From NCBI GenBank assembly GCA_947650365.1, contig OX393557.1, positions 3,187,045 through 3,251,044 of the forward strand: DNA of 64,000 nucleotides, read 5' to 3'. The position numbers and the translations under genes are program-made. Within the stretch, counting starts at the first letter, position 1; the number at the start of each line of letters is the position of its first letter. The notes beneath the pieces are model-generated. The model worked only from the letters and a program-made list of their open reading frames with translations, was not told where the DNA came from and did not search any database. The DNA is from Chamaelirium japonicum (taxonomy: Eukaryota > Streptophyta > Magnoliopsida > Liliales > Melanthiaceae). Of this stretch, positions 21,991-35,800 are shown piece by piece.

Positions 21991-22860
21991 ATTGTCCGGT
22001 AGAGGACATAATAAGGTTATACACTTTTTCTTCGGAGAATTTGGTGGATACATACGCACTAACTCTTCGGAGGCTTTGGCGGCTACGCACTGACTCATTA
22101 GAGGCTTTGGTGGTTACGCACTTTATCTTCGAAGAATTTGGTGGATACATACGCACTGACTTTTCGGAGACTTTAGCAACTATGCACTGACTTATTAGAG
22201 GCTTTGGCGATTACACACTTTCTCTTCGAAATATTTGGTTTGGCGGATACATACGTTCTGACTCTTTAGAGGCTTTGGTAGCTACACACTAACTTTTAGG
22301 AAGCTTTGGCGGCTACGCACTGACTCATTAGAAAATTTGGTGGTTATGTACTTTTTCTTCGGAGAATTTGATGGATACATACACACTGACTCTTCGGATG
22401 CTTTGGCGACTACACACTGATACTTAGAAGGCCTTGGCGGCTACACACTGACTCATTAGAGCCTTTGGTGGTTACGCACTTCCTCTTCAAAAAATTTGGT
22501 GGATACATATGCACTGACTCTTCGAAAGCTTTGGCGACTACGTACTGACTCATTAGAGGCTTTGGCGATTACACACTTTCTCTTTGGAGAATTTAGTGGA
22601 TACATATGCACTGACACTTCGGAGGCTTTGGTCGCTACGCACTGACTCTTAGGAGGCTTTGGCGGTTACGCACTGACTCTTCGGAGGCTTTGGCGGCTGG
22701 TTACGTAGTTCCTGTTGGGACTCACGGTAGAGCTTGCATTGTTTCTTCGGAAACTTTGGCAGCTGGCAGAGCTTACACTGTTCCCAATCGGAACTTTGGC
22801 AGCTAGTTACGTAGTTCTTGTTAGAACTCGTGGGAGGGCTTGCACTGGCCAGATAGCAGT
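21991..22860 (+). repeat. Tandem repeats in the LTR-element interior
   Basis: Modules AGAATTTGGTGGATACATACG, CACTGACTCTTCGGAGGC, TTTGGCGGCTACGCACTGAC and TCATTAGAGGCTTTGGTGGT alternate about six times. The higher-order period is roughly 110-140 bp and the base module about 35 bp. The words TTCGGAGGCTTTGGCGGC recur with substitutions. No frame remains open through the array on either strand. Confidence 0.7.
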
Positions 22861-25264
22861 AACGTTAAGATAAAATTGAGATAATTGAGTACTGGAAAGA
22901 TGTTAGTAGCAATGTCAAGAGAATTGCCTACGTGTTTGGAATTTGGGAATGTTTTATCGGTTGGAATCTTAAGATTAGTAATTATTTAGCTGTCTTACCC
23001 CGCTTTGTTTCTAGTTGTTCTTCGGTTCTAGTAATTTTTGTTTACTTCAGTTTCGCTAAATGATTGTCATCAGTTCTCATAATATTGAGATTATGCTAGT
23101 TTCATCGGTTGTCTTTTCCTCCTTACTCTCAGTAGTAGATGGTGTAGTTGGGTTATCTTGAATTCAGTATTTTTGAGATTAGGCAGTAGATGTGCTTGAG
23201 TGTCTATTTCGTGTAATATTGATGTTTTCTTGATAATTGTCAATGTAGTAGTTTTTACGTAAATAATAGATATATATATTCTAGGAAGGAATCTTATAGG
23301 ATTTAAGTTTAGGCATGCTAATTGAGTCATCACTTTTGTCAAACTCATTTTGAAATGTATACTTAAGCATACGTTTATGGGTACATATGTGTAGTATACA
23401 GTCTTATAATTGTAATGTAGATATCAAAAGTATAAAATTATATATAGGTGTATTGGCGCTCATATACATAGATGTACCTTTTATATCGACACTGACAATT
23501 AAGTGCATTCTAAGGTTTTAGATCCATGAATTTTTGTAGTTACCCTACCTAGGGGGACACCCCTCAGCAGAACTAATAAGGGGGATGCCCCTTATTTAGG
23601 CAGGATTAATGATCAAAAAGTTATGATCATGATTTTAGTCCGAAATGATTAGAATAAAAAATGGAAACCAAAACTCATATTCGCAATGCGAGAACTTGGA
23701 GGTTCATTTCTATCCTAATAATTATGAGACTTGATTAATATATTATTAGGTTAGTTGAGAGAGTAAAATTGTGTGTGGTAGAGGGTCAGAGTTTTCTTTT
23801 AGTAAGATTTGGTGCAATAACTTAACTCTTTGGTTGATAGTCTTAGTGAGGATCTTTGTGCCTGTTATAGTTAACTTTTTATTGCAATAATCTTCTTTGT
23901 TTTAGTAGTAAAGATGGGTGGACTCGTATCCACAGTTTTCATTATTGAATTTTCGGGACTAAATTTTTTTTTAAGGTGTGTAGGTTGTAACACATGTGGT
24001 GTTAGATTTAAGAATAATAGAAATCCTTCATGACTATTTTTGTCTTTTTACAGTCAGAGAATGAAAATAGTTTTTTTTTTTTTTTGTGAGTAGTAGGTAG
24101 TTGAACTGGAACTCTAAGCATACGGTTATACTTCGGAGTTTTTTTTTCCCATAGGTTTCTATCTTTATGTGTTGGTCTAGTAAGTGTCATGAGGATGGTG
24201 TTGTAGTAATGAGATTAGGATAGCTTGGTGAAAGTATAGGTTTTGAGTCAACCGAGTTGTATAAGCCGTAGAATGTCTTAGTAGGGCCTTATAGATTATG
24301 CTAGTGGTATTGAGTTTAAACCAAAAAGTTGACCCTTAGAATCATAGTTATTTTGATTAGACTAGTAGGGATGTGTGTCTTTGAATTGATAGCTTGTTTG
24401 ACCTTGTGTGTCTTTGATAGCTTGTTTGACCTAGCTAGCAGCAGGTTTACTCTTCTTTTAGCAAATTGTGATTCTCATTGATCATTAGTACAAGAGACCT
24501 AAACGGTGTCTCTAGGGTTCCCACAAAGGGGGTAGACTCCCTGATAGTATTTTGTTCAATGTTCCTCTTAAAGCTATGGTAACCGCTCCGCTGATTGAGA
24601 TGTCTCTCGGGCAAGCCTAGAAAAAAGGGATGCCTCTAAACCAGGTGGGGGAAAGTAGCCACTGCTTCATGAGAACATTGATGGCACTAGGTCGAGTTCA
24701 GAACTAGTCACTAAGTTTTGTGTATCAATTGCGATAACTTATTGATTCCTTCCAGGGCGATGTATTATACAACTAGATTTAGTTTTGTGTTCAGCCATAT
24801 CAGAGCTGTATATTTTAGAATGAGGATTTTCTAGTAGATGGAGTCATTATGATGACTCAGGTTTAAATATTTTTGTTGTATTAATGAGATTGCTTTTGGA
24901 CCTTAGTGGTTAACTTCCCCCTTTTCGATTGGAGTTTTGTAGATCGTTTTGATTTTGTCCGAACGGGGAACCTTGTCAGTTGGTCGACTGATCAGAAAGT
25001 AGTGGCGTGACTATTGAACCTAGTAGCTATTCAGATTAGTAGATCGTGTGAGATTTTTACTTCTATTTGATGCTTGGTGTTACTTGAGTCTAAGAAAGGG
25101 TAACCTAAAGTTAGGTGGAGCCATCCTTGGATGGAAAAGGGCTGCCAACTATTAGCGTGGAGGCGCCTAAAATGATAAATTTGGATAACTACTCTTGAGG
25201 GCAAAACTAATGAGAATAGTTAGTGGTGTAATTTCGGGACGAAATTCTTTTAAGGGGAGTAGGT
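22861..25264 (+). other. Non-coding interior of the LTR element, right
   Basis: No recognisable retroelement protein motif. The last bases carry ATTTCGGGACGAAATTC, followed by the purine tract AAGGGGAGTAGG (about 25252-25263), the probable second-strand primer next to the 3' LTR. Confidence 0.6.
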
Positions 25265-26547
<1,283 letters not shown>

Positions 26548-26552
26548 TGCCT

Positions 26553-29064
26553 CTTCTTTCTTCGAGAAGCCTTCCAGTTCGACCCAAAGCCTTGTGTGAG
26601 GATGGACTGGCACCTCGACATGCCTAGGATTCCCCCAGGCTCTCCTTTGGATGATGGATTCACGAAGGACAACTTCAGGCGGGCGGCCTTTGATTCTAAA
26701 GGAGACGGGGTACCGAGTCCCGATGGATTCCCAATGGGATTCTATCAGAAGTTCTGGGACATCATCAAACCAGGCCTTTGCAGAATGTTGGAAGACTTCT
26801 TATAAGGTACCTCTCGAATCCATTACTTGAATTACTCTTGGGTTATTCTAATTCCTAAGAAGGAGGGAGCTGAGTCCATCCGTGATTTTCGTCCAATAAG
26901 TCTCACGAACTACCTATACAAGATTATTTCCAACGTGTTAGCTACCAGGATGGCTAGTAATATCAAAGCACTAGTGTCCCCTTGACAGTTCGCCTTTATC
27001 AAAGGGCGGATGATATTGGACAGCGTCGCAGTAGCTCAGGAGATAATCTTTCATATTAAGAAGACACGCAGAGAAGGAATACTGTTAAAGATTGACTTTG
27101 AGTGGGCTTTTGATCAGATCAGCTAGGATTTCCTCTTGGAACTGATGCAAGTGAAGGGTTTCTCAGATCGATGCTTGACTTGGGTTCAGTGCATCCTGTA
27201 TTCCCCCAAGATTGCTTGTTTTACCAATGGCATCCAAGGTAAAGAGTTCAAGGTCTATAAAGTCATGAAGCAGGGATTCCCCCTCTTGTCTTATCTTTTT
27301 ATCCTCGTGTTGGATGCCTTTGACGTGATGATCAGGCGAGTGAACTCATTGGGACTCGTGAAGGGATCGAAGGATCGGGTTAGTCTACTTCCAACCTTCA
27401 CTATGCGGACGACTCCCTACTCTTCTTGAAAGGCTGCCCATTCCAATTGCTGTCCTTGAAATTCCTTCTCTACGGCTTAGAGTTTGGGGCTAAAGATAAA
27501 TTTTCAGAAGAGCAACCTCTACTACATTGGGGGAGCAAAGGACCTTGGACCAGCATTTGTGCATATCATGAACTGTAGAGATGCCAGCCTACCGATGAAG
27601 TATCTCGGCATACCGATCATGCAGTGATAGATCCCTACGATGAGAGGACTAGGAAAAACTCATCCAGAAAATTGAGGCTAGAATGGAGGGTTGGGAAGGG
27701 AAGGTTCTCTCCTTAGTTGGGCGGTTGGTGCTTGTTCTTTCGTTGATCCCCTCTTATTTTATAACTTACTTCTATTTCCCTTCCTGGATCATTGAGAGGA
27801 TCGATCAGATTCGACAAACTTTCCTCTGGAGAGTAGTGGGGGGAACAGGCGACTCTTACAACCTCATGTAATGGGACTAAGTCTGTCTACCGATGGAGCT
27901 AGGAGGATTGGGAGTTTTAGATCTCTAGAGATTTTATATCTCCATGTTGGGGAAATGGTGGTGGTGCCTTCAGAAAGAAGATGGAGGATCCTGGAGACAG
28001 ATCATTCTGGCTCGTTATTTCAGGCATTTCTCCCCTCGATCCCCATTCAAGGGGCAGGACCTCGGACAAGATCTCTCACTTCGGGCGAGGCATCCTCAAG
28101 GTGAAAGTTGTTTACAGACCAGGCTACCAGATTATCCTAGGGGACGGTCAGAACATTAGATTTTAGGATGGTGTCTGGATCAATGATAGGCCTCGGCCTG
28201 AAACAGCTCATTCCGACTCTTTTCTCGATGGCATGCCGGCCAAATGCATCTGTTAGATCACTCGTGAGACTATAAGTAGGGGGATATTGGCGGAGAATCA
28301 TATTTCTTTTAGCGTTACCGACTGCTCAACAACTTGAATTCTCAAACCTGAAGGAGATTCCTGAGGTAGCTTCCTTCAGAATCTCCTTCAGACACTCGGC
28401 AGATGCGGTCAAGTGGAGATGGCACTCCTCTAGGGGTTTTTTCGGTGAAATGCTTCTACACGAACCTTCTTCCACCGATGAGTAAATTCCTACCATCTAA
28501 GGCAATCTAGCGATCTAAAGCCCTGGCGAAGGTCAAGATATTCTCCTTACAAGCCTCTAGGAACATGATCTTGACAAAGGTTAATTAACATTATGAAGAG
28601 GAACAATCCTAATGTGTTAGAGACTTCCTGTACCTTCTGTCAATCGGATGAGGAAACTACGTCCCACCTGCTGCTTGACTGCATCACTGAGAGAAGGCTT
28701 TGGGACCATTTCGAGAGCCGATGTGGCATCTCCTCCCACCCGCGGGACCTAAAAGCTCTTTGGCATTCTTGGCGACGGAGGAGAGTTAAGAAGGAAAACA
28801 ACGTGCCCCGTGGGATATACTGGCAATGAGTATCCTCTGTTTCCTTTGGTTAGAACAGAAGAGTCGAATCTTGAATGGTAACTCTTCCAGTGTCGAAGAG
28901 CAACGACGGGCAGTGGTCTCGACCATCAAGTTTTGAATCATCTGCTACTTGGTCTTTTGAGGCGATAGATCTTTGTAATCGCATTGTCTCTTGACTTTAT
29001 CTTAATTTAACTGGTTGGGGGCCGCCTAACCCTCCCTCCTTTAGGAGGGGTTCTCAAAAAAAAA
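26553..29064 (+). pseudogene. LINE, 3' part: reverse transcriptase and C-terminal zinc finger
   Basis: Continues the LINE interrupted at 19077. Motifs in order: PDGFPMGFYQKFW (about 26720), VILIPKKEGAESIRDFRPIS (about 26840-26905), QFAFIKGRMILDS after an in-frame stop (about 26985), LKIDFEWAFDQIS, then the catalytic HYADDSLLF (about 27402) reached by frameshift. A CTFCQSDEETTSHLLLDC zinc finger (zf-RVT type) lies near 28630-28690. It ends with a GGAGGGGTTCTC block and an A-tract at 29056-29064, the usual 3' end of plant L1-like LINEs. Several stops and frameshifts make it non-functional. Confidence 0.85.
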
Positions 29065-31154
29065 ACACTTTCTTAGAGAGTCATGTTCAAGTGATCCCTT
29101 AGAGCATCAACAACAAGATCCTAGGATTGTCATCCCTCCTTACTTTAACGAAAAAAATGGAGTATGGGTTCAAAAGGGCGCTTCAATAGGCTCCTTCAAA
29201 TTTTGCCTATTTGATATTTCGCTACGGCTGACGTGAGTAGCTAGGGAAACTTTGGATAGTGAACCCCGGCCCCAGTTTGAATAAAAAGAAAACCTCTTGC
29301 TTTTGTTAATTTTCCAAGCCCACAATTTGGTATTTTCAAAAGAAATTAACATGGAGAGATTGTAGAGCCCATTGGAGTGCTCTTCTATCCCCCAGCCTAC
29401 ATATAGGAGATGGGAGCTGGAAAAACCCTAGGAGCCCCTTGGAGATGCTCTTATACCGTAAGTGTTATGTTTGGCAAATCTATAAATTAATTAGACCATA
29501 TATATTTAGCTTATTCTAAAAATAAATAATACATACTTAAAAAAACATATATGGCATGACCCGACTTGACCCAACCCGACCCAGTCCAGTATTCTGTGAT
29601 GAGTTTACTGAACCTATCCAAACCTAAATGACCCATATATCCTGATCCGAGTTTTACGTGCTTAATTAGCATGACCATCGATCTTCTTGCATGCATGGAA
29701 CGTAACCCCCCCCCCCCCCCGGTACGTACGTTCAGTGAGGGAACTGATGAGGGGTGGGGTGCTCTATCTAGGTCAGCTTGTTGCAGAAGAATTAAGTTGT
29801 CAGGGTCAACCACAGACTTCACGTACACGTGCCAACCAACCTCCTGAGTTGCCCTTGAAATATACCTCCTCAATCAGTCCTCCACCAAACCCTAGCCTTT
29901 AATCCATTTCTGTTCCTTCCCAACCCCATGAGTTGGAAGGCTCATTAATAAGGCGATCGAGAGGGAGGGCCAACATTTGAGAGCATGAGAAAATATATGT
30001 TGTAGCATTTATTCAAACCCTTGACGACAGCCAATGCAATTGCTTGAGATGGGTTAATAGAACTTACATGTAAACTTTGTCTATAGGGTAAATTGTAAAA
30101 ATCTTTCTTGAGCTATGCACCTCATTTCAAATTGATGATCCCTTGACTTTTTTTTTTTTTACAATTAGAACTTTGAGCTATGCTCCGCATGCATCTAACC
30201 CCTTCTGTCAACTTTTATTGTGAAAATATCCTTATACTAGTAGTAAGCATAAGTTAAATGATTCAAAATTTATTTTGAGTTTTATAAATTGATAAGGATT
30301 TTTTCAGGGGAATCAGCAATGGTGGTGGCAGCACGTAATGGTCAGTCTACTGGTGGTGATGGCGGTGGCAATCAGCAATGGTGGGTGCAGGTGCCAGGTT
30401 GCGATGGCAGAGGTGGAGGTTGGCTCAGCCACAATTGGTCTATATTGACAAAGTGAACTGTCCAACCGGCTTAAGTTTCGAAAGAAGTAATCGATGTGAA
30501 TGAAGGCCTTGTTTGTATTTTTCAGCAGTAAAGTAAATTACTATTGGATGAAAAATTTAAAAATCTCATCAAATGTGAATAACTAGTTCTGTTGCAATAC
30601 ATTTGCAGTTTTCACCCAAAGCGATTCGCCAACATTTGGTTGGTTGTCAGCTTGATGCGTACGTCACTCGATCACTGTGGTCTGTTTGCCCAACAATTGG
30701 GGCAGAGTACGAATTCATTGGCTGGGGCTGCAAGCATCAAACGGTTGTGATCATCGTGTCATGTCAAGTTGGCAAATGATCGAGTTGGCTATAAAGCATT
30801 TTCCTCCAATTTTACTTTACTTTACTACTGGGGAATACATACCAGGTCAAAGAGCTTCCACATAGATTGAAACCAAGCGCCACCACATAGCTTGTGTAAG
30901 ATTTGCAACCACCACCAACTTAAGATGCAATGGATTAATGCTTAAACAAATAATTATTAAAGCATATGATAACTACACAATCTACTCTTACATTAATAAT
31001 TGCATTGACTCTCTTGTTTCTCATGTTCCAAGTTCCAACTCATTGATATCCACAGAGCAGGAGATAGCACCTCAAGCCGAGGAACCAAATTCAAATTATC
31101 AAAGTCCGCTTCAAGTAATGCACGAGGAATTCCTCTGATGCTCCATATGAGAAC
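29065..31154. other. Intergenic stretch downstream of IGPD
   Basis: No convincing gene. It holds a C15 run (29706-29720), GGTGGT-rich DNA near 30310-30420 and AT-rich DNA. It should contain the 3' untranslated region and polyadenylation site of the minus-strand IGPD gene, but no single signal could be chosen with confidence. Confidence 0.5.
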
Positions 31155-31182
31155 CTAGGTGCGTGACAGTATCCCTTTTGAG
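31155..31182 (-). CDS. HISN5: IGPD exon 8, 28-bp terminal coding exon
   Basis: Acceptor CTTGCAG is followed by one base that completes a serine codon, then SKGILSRT and TAG. This matches the SSKGVLSRS-type C-terminus of plant IGPD. The two-base phase left by exon 7 fits exactly. The exon lies 3.1 kb from exon 7 and would be missed by simple frame scans. Confidence 0.88.
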
Positions 31183-32793
31183 CTGCAAGTACCGAATAAT
31201 CGGAAAAAAAAACAGTCAAGTATCATACTTTGGGGTTTAACATTTCGAAATATTCGTCTAATGACAGATCATTTAGGCACTCCCAGTTCTACATTCTCAA
31301 TCTATGCACAAAACCATAAATTGATAGATTGAAAGGAAAATGCAACGAGCAGGCTGTCTGATATCTTCACGGGCAAATTGTTGCCCTGTCATGAATCCAA
31401 AACAAAGACACCCTTAAAACATTATTGGGGTCTTAGGCAAATATGTTCGTGAATAAGATTACCTTGTCTCTATTAATTCGTGAACTGGCCATGGTACAAG
31501 TGTAATGCAGTTGAGATGGGTCATTTAGGAGATTTTTGCACCTATATGCAAAATTGCTGTTTTTGTCCCTGGTGTTTTTATGTTTTGGCCCTGGATGTAA
31601 AAGATTTTTATCAACGCCTATCTCAGGGACCCGATCGGATGCCCAGAAGACACGTTCATATTAACCCGATGGCTGTCTCACCGAGCACTACTATATTATT
31701 TGTGTGTACCCATAGGTTAGCGTAGGTCGCTCTTGGCTTGCCCTTGTTTGAGCTCACTTGGGTTCAGAACTAAACCAAAGGAGATCGGTGTGCTTTGTGG
31801 CTAGCCAACCGCTAGACTTCTTATGAATGCGAGAAAGGGGTTTCGAATTTAGATCCATATTGGGCATTTATAGCCTTGTTGAATCTTGGATCTGCAACCC
31901 ATATCAGCCTCAATTTAACACCACCTGGAAGCAACAACAGAGAACCATTGGATCTAACTTATGAGGGATACCCTAGATTAAATCACCCCCCCCCCCCCCC
32001 CCTCTTTCCCCTCAATTTCCATGAATCTGTTCGCCGTCGTCTCAGTCTCTCTCCCTCCTTTCTCCCTTGTTTTTTCTTCCCATTATTCACCTTCTTCCAC
32101 CCATTCCCCATGAAACCCTTTTTTTCATCTTCCCCAATGCAATCCCTCATTTCCAAAAAAGCCTACAAAAGACACTTCTTCGTTAGAGTGGTAGATCAGA
32201 TATTGTAAAGAAAAAACATTCTAAAGTGCTTAGTTGCACTTTCTTTTACCTCTTTCCCCTTATTTTATTATCCCTTTCTACTAATCCATCTCCCGACATC
32301 ACCACCCTTCAAAACCCCTTTGTTGATTGCATTCCACACTCCTTATTTATACAAAATTCGCTATCATAACCCCTCTTCATCTCATCCAGGTACTTATCAA
32401 GCACAAATGTTGCTCACGGCCAGTGTTCTAAAAAGCGGTCTAGGCGGCCGCCTAGGCGGCGCCTAGGCGCTAGGCGGCCCCCCACCGCCTCGCCTAGGCC
32501 CTAGGCGCTCCAGAAAAGCGGCCAAGCTCCCAGGCGGAGCTACGCGGCCGCCTAGGCGGTCTAGGCGGGGCAAGGCGGCCTCCTAGGTGGTCTAGGCGGG
32601 CTGAGGCTGGCCAGGCGGGCTCTGAGGCTGACCAGGTGGGTTGAGGCTGGCCAGGCGGACCAGGCGGGCTGAGGCTGGTCAGGCGGACCATGTTTGCTTT
32701 TGTTCTTGTTAATCACTCAATCTTGAATTATGGTTATATACTTGTTCTTTAAAATAATGGTTTGGGATAATCTTGAACTTATATTAATCTTTA

Positions 32794-32846
<53 letters not shown>

Positions 32847-35800
32847 ATCAAAATAATAATTAAAATAATTAAAAAAAAGGTAAAACGCCTAGGCGCCGCC
32901 TAGGCCCCGCCTAGGCGCTAGGCGGCCCCCCACCGCCCGACTAGCGCCTAGCGCTTTTTAGAACCTTGCTCACGGCTATTGAGAGGAGTTTTAAATTTGA
33001 GACGACCTACCTTAGAGAGGTTTCTCTTCCTTTCACCCATTGTATACTTTCTACTTTTATATTTTGGACTTCCCACTCCCCTGATTCAATAATGAATGTG
33101 AAATCCATTATCACTACTTTCTTATTCCCTTTAAAGCTTATTATACTTCACATTTTTTAAAAGCACGATATACACGGGTAAAGAAATTGATAAAAAGATA
33201 ATTATCACAGTTTTGAAATAGTAAGTTGGTCTTGACAGAATCTTTTTGGAAGCAATGATTCTAAGTGCAATACATATCAAGAAAAAGATGTAGCACTTTT
33301 AGTAAAAGATTTTGACTAATAGTAACTAGATTTATTGAATCAAATACGATATTGAATTCTACTTGGATTAGGCCAATCAAAGGTAACAACTATTTCAGTT
33401 GGTCAACAGGATCCCTTCAAAATTCCTAGGATTGCTCTCAGGAAGTACGTGGGAAACTACCAAGGACCCTTCAAGGCAATGAGTTAATCTACATGTAATT
33501 TGCAGAGGTGGGGTCATCAATGATATACTTAACGCAAGTCCATAGGACCAAAGCAACACCAATGTTTAAGTTCATCTTACTAGTACATATTTTAACATGC
33601 AAGACTGCAAGTATCCCACTCGAAAGATTTGACCTTGATGCATGCGCCACTTAGCATAGAAGACATCACAGCCGTCCGAAGAAATATGCAACCTGGAGTG
33701 ATTGCGATTCACTCGTCTGGATGTGATTCACTTATTAGAGAGAGAAAAAAAGATAATACTAATGATTTTTCTAATTAATCAAATGACCATTAAATACCAT
33801 TACATGGGTATTTATCATATCTTTATAGTAGGTTTTTAATAGGATTTATGAGAGAGAGCCGTGTTCACACATAAGAGAAGGATTATGGCTCTTCAAAAGT
33901 AGTCCATGTGTCACAACATGGGAGAGAGGGCTCCATTTTAGTATTATACGATTAGATTAATAAGATACTAAATGGATTCAATAAGGGGTGAGAAATACAA
34001 TGTAATTCGTCCATTGTGGGGTGAGTTCTACCACATTTACCTATTGTTCATTAAAGCTTCTATGATAACTATCCAAAGAAATATATAATGGTTTAATAAT
34101 AAACAGGAAATCTGGCATGCAAAACTATATTATTTTAATTCTTCTTCCCACTTCTAATTTCAAATGATAGCTTACTATGCCAATGTCAAGATTATGCATT
34201 ACTTCAAATGGATTTTAATACACTATAATAAGGTATGAAAACTTATGAGGAAATAATGTTGTCATAATCCTGAAAAATACTTGACAGAACATTTGACAAA
34301 CCTTGGCACAGTCCCGCAACGACGTAGATCATATTCTGTTGCCTGTCGAAGAGCCTTTGCAAAGGCCTTGAATGTTGCCTCAATAATATGGTGTGAATTT
34401 TTTCCACTCGCCTTAAACAAAAAATATAATAACCGAATTGAGGTCAGATCAAAAACAATGGACAACCAACATTCTTACTTCAGTGCAAACCAAAAAAGAC
34501 ACTATGTTCAAAATTAGCAGAAAATATGCTTAATTGCTGAATATATGAAACTGAACTTCATGATCTGTAAGATGAAATTATTTGATGCCAGACCTCATCA
34601 TATTTTCGTTGATTGTAATTAAATCTCGTCAAAGCTAAAACAGTGTTAGACTGATCAAATATGAGAGTGATTTGCCACGAGTTTGTCAAACTTTAAGTAG
34701 AACGCATCGAATCCATTACCTGGGAGATGTGAAGAGTCATCCCTGATGTGTTTACTAGAGACTGAAAGAAGTGCTCCACCAGCTAAAGAAACACAGTTAA
34801 AGAGAATTCTATTAGCAATAGCGTACCCATTAGAAGAAAGAGAGAAAGGAAACTTATACGGTTTAATTCCTACTTTGAAAAACAAATCAAGACTTGGATA
34901 ATTGTTAAATGTAGAGAATAAAATAGGTCCCAATCTTCAATTGTCAATTTCATCCTCTTGTAGTGATAATGGTAAAATGTAGTGATATGACGAAAAATGC
35001 GTGGCATGTAGGAGAGTCAATTCCGCCTCTTGTGCTTCCTCAGCATGAAAATCAGTATATTTTCTATCATGAGATTATTTTTAATAAATAGAAGGCAGCA
35101 GCCATTATGAACATGAGTAGCACAAAATCACTCCTCTAGTTATGTAGTTGATGCCAAACATTAGCTAACCTATTAGTGTGATTTCTCTATGCACCTTGAT
35201 TAAGCTGTCCCGTAGTCTTATAATGGGTACTACAGCATCCAGACGACAAGATCGGTGAAAGTCTTTTACCAAATGGAGTTCATAGAGCCAAACGATGGGT
35301 TCTGAGAAGATCGGACAGTAGTCGGACCATGACTGGAAGCTCCCAGGTGTTCATTGATAGATTTAGAGTTTAGGGGGAGTCGTTTCTTTCTTTTTTTTTA
35401 GCTTTTGTTCTGTTTTAAATGAGTTAGTAATCAAGGGATATATTAGAAGTTGTTAGGATTTCTTCGGATAGCTAGGATGCATCCAAGTTGAATGTCATTT
35501 CAATGATGAAAAAAAAAGAAAAAGAGGATGGTTAGTGATAAGGGTCCCAACTTAAGAGAAATCCAGTTGGGGGATCCTTCTCACACTATTTGGGGCCTTG
35601 GGGCCTCTCACGAGTCACGAGTCTCACCGCAAGCGAAGGAGCATTTTCCACATAATCTCTCTTCCTTTCACCTCTTTCTCTTTAAATTTGGGGTGACTTG
35701 CCTCATTCAAGTACTGGGATAGTTCATAATTTTTTTCACAAAAAAGAGCTTATGTGATTTGGTACTTGGTGGTGTATATTTGCTTTTCTCTCCCTCTTCT

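Noticed and set aside
32494..32691. Minus-strand frame with PPGPPGQPQ
   Set aside because: Derived from the minisatellite inside the GC-rich inverted-repeat element.
34262..34301. Read-through C-terminus of IGPD after exon 7 ([10 protein letters not shown]..)
   Set aside because: A donor GTTTGT lies there, and a separate exon at 31155-31182 supplies the conserved SSKGILSRT end in the right phase.
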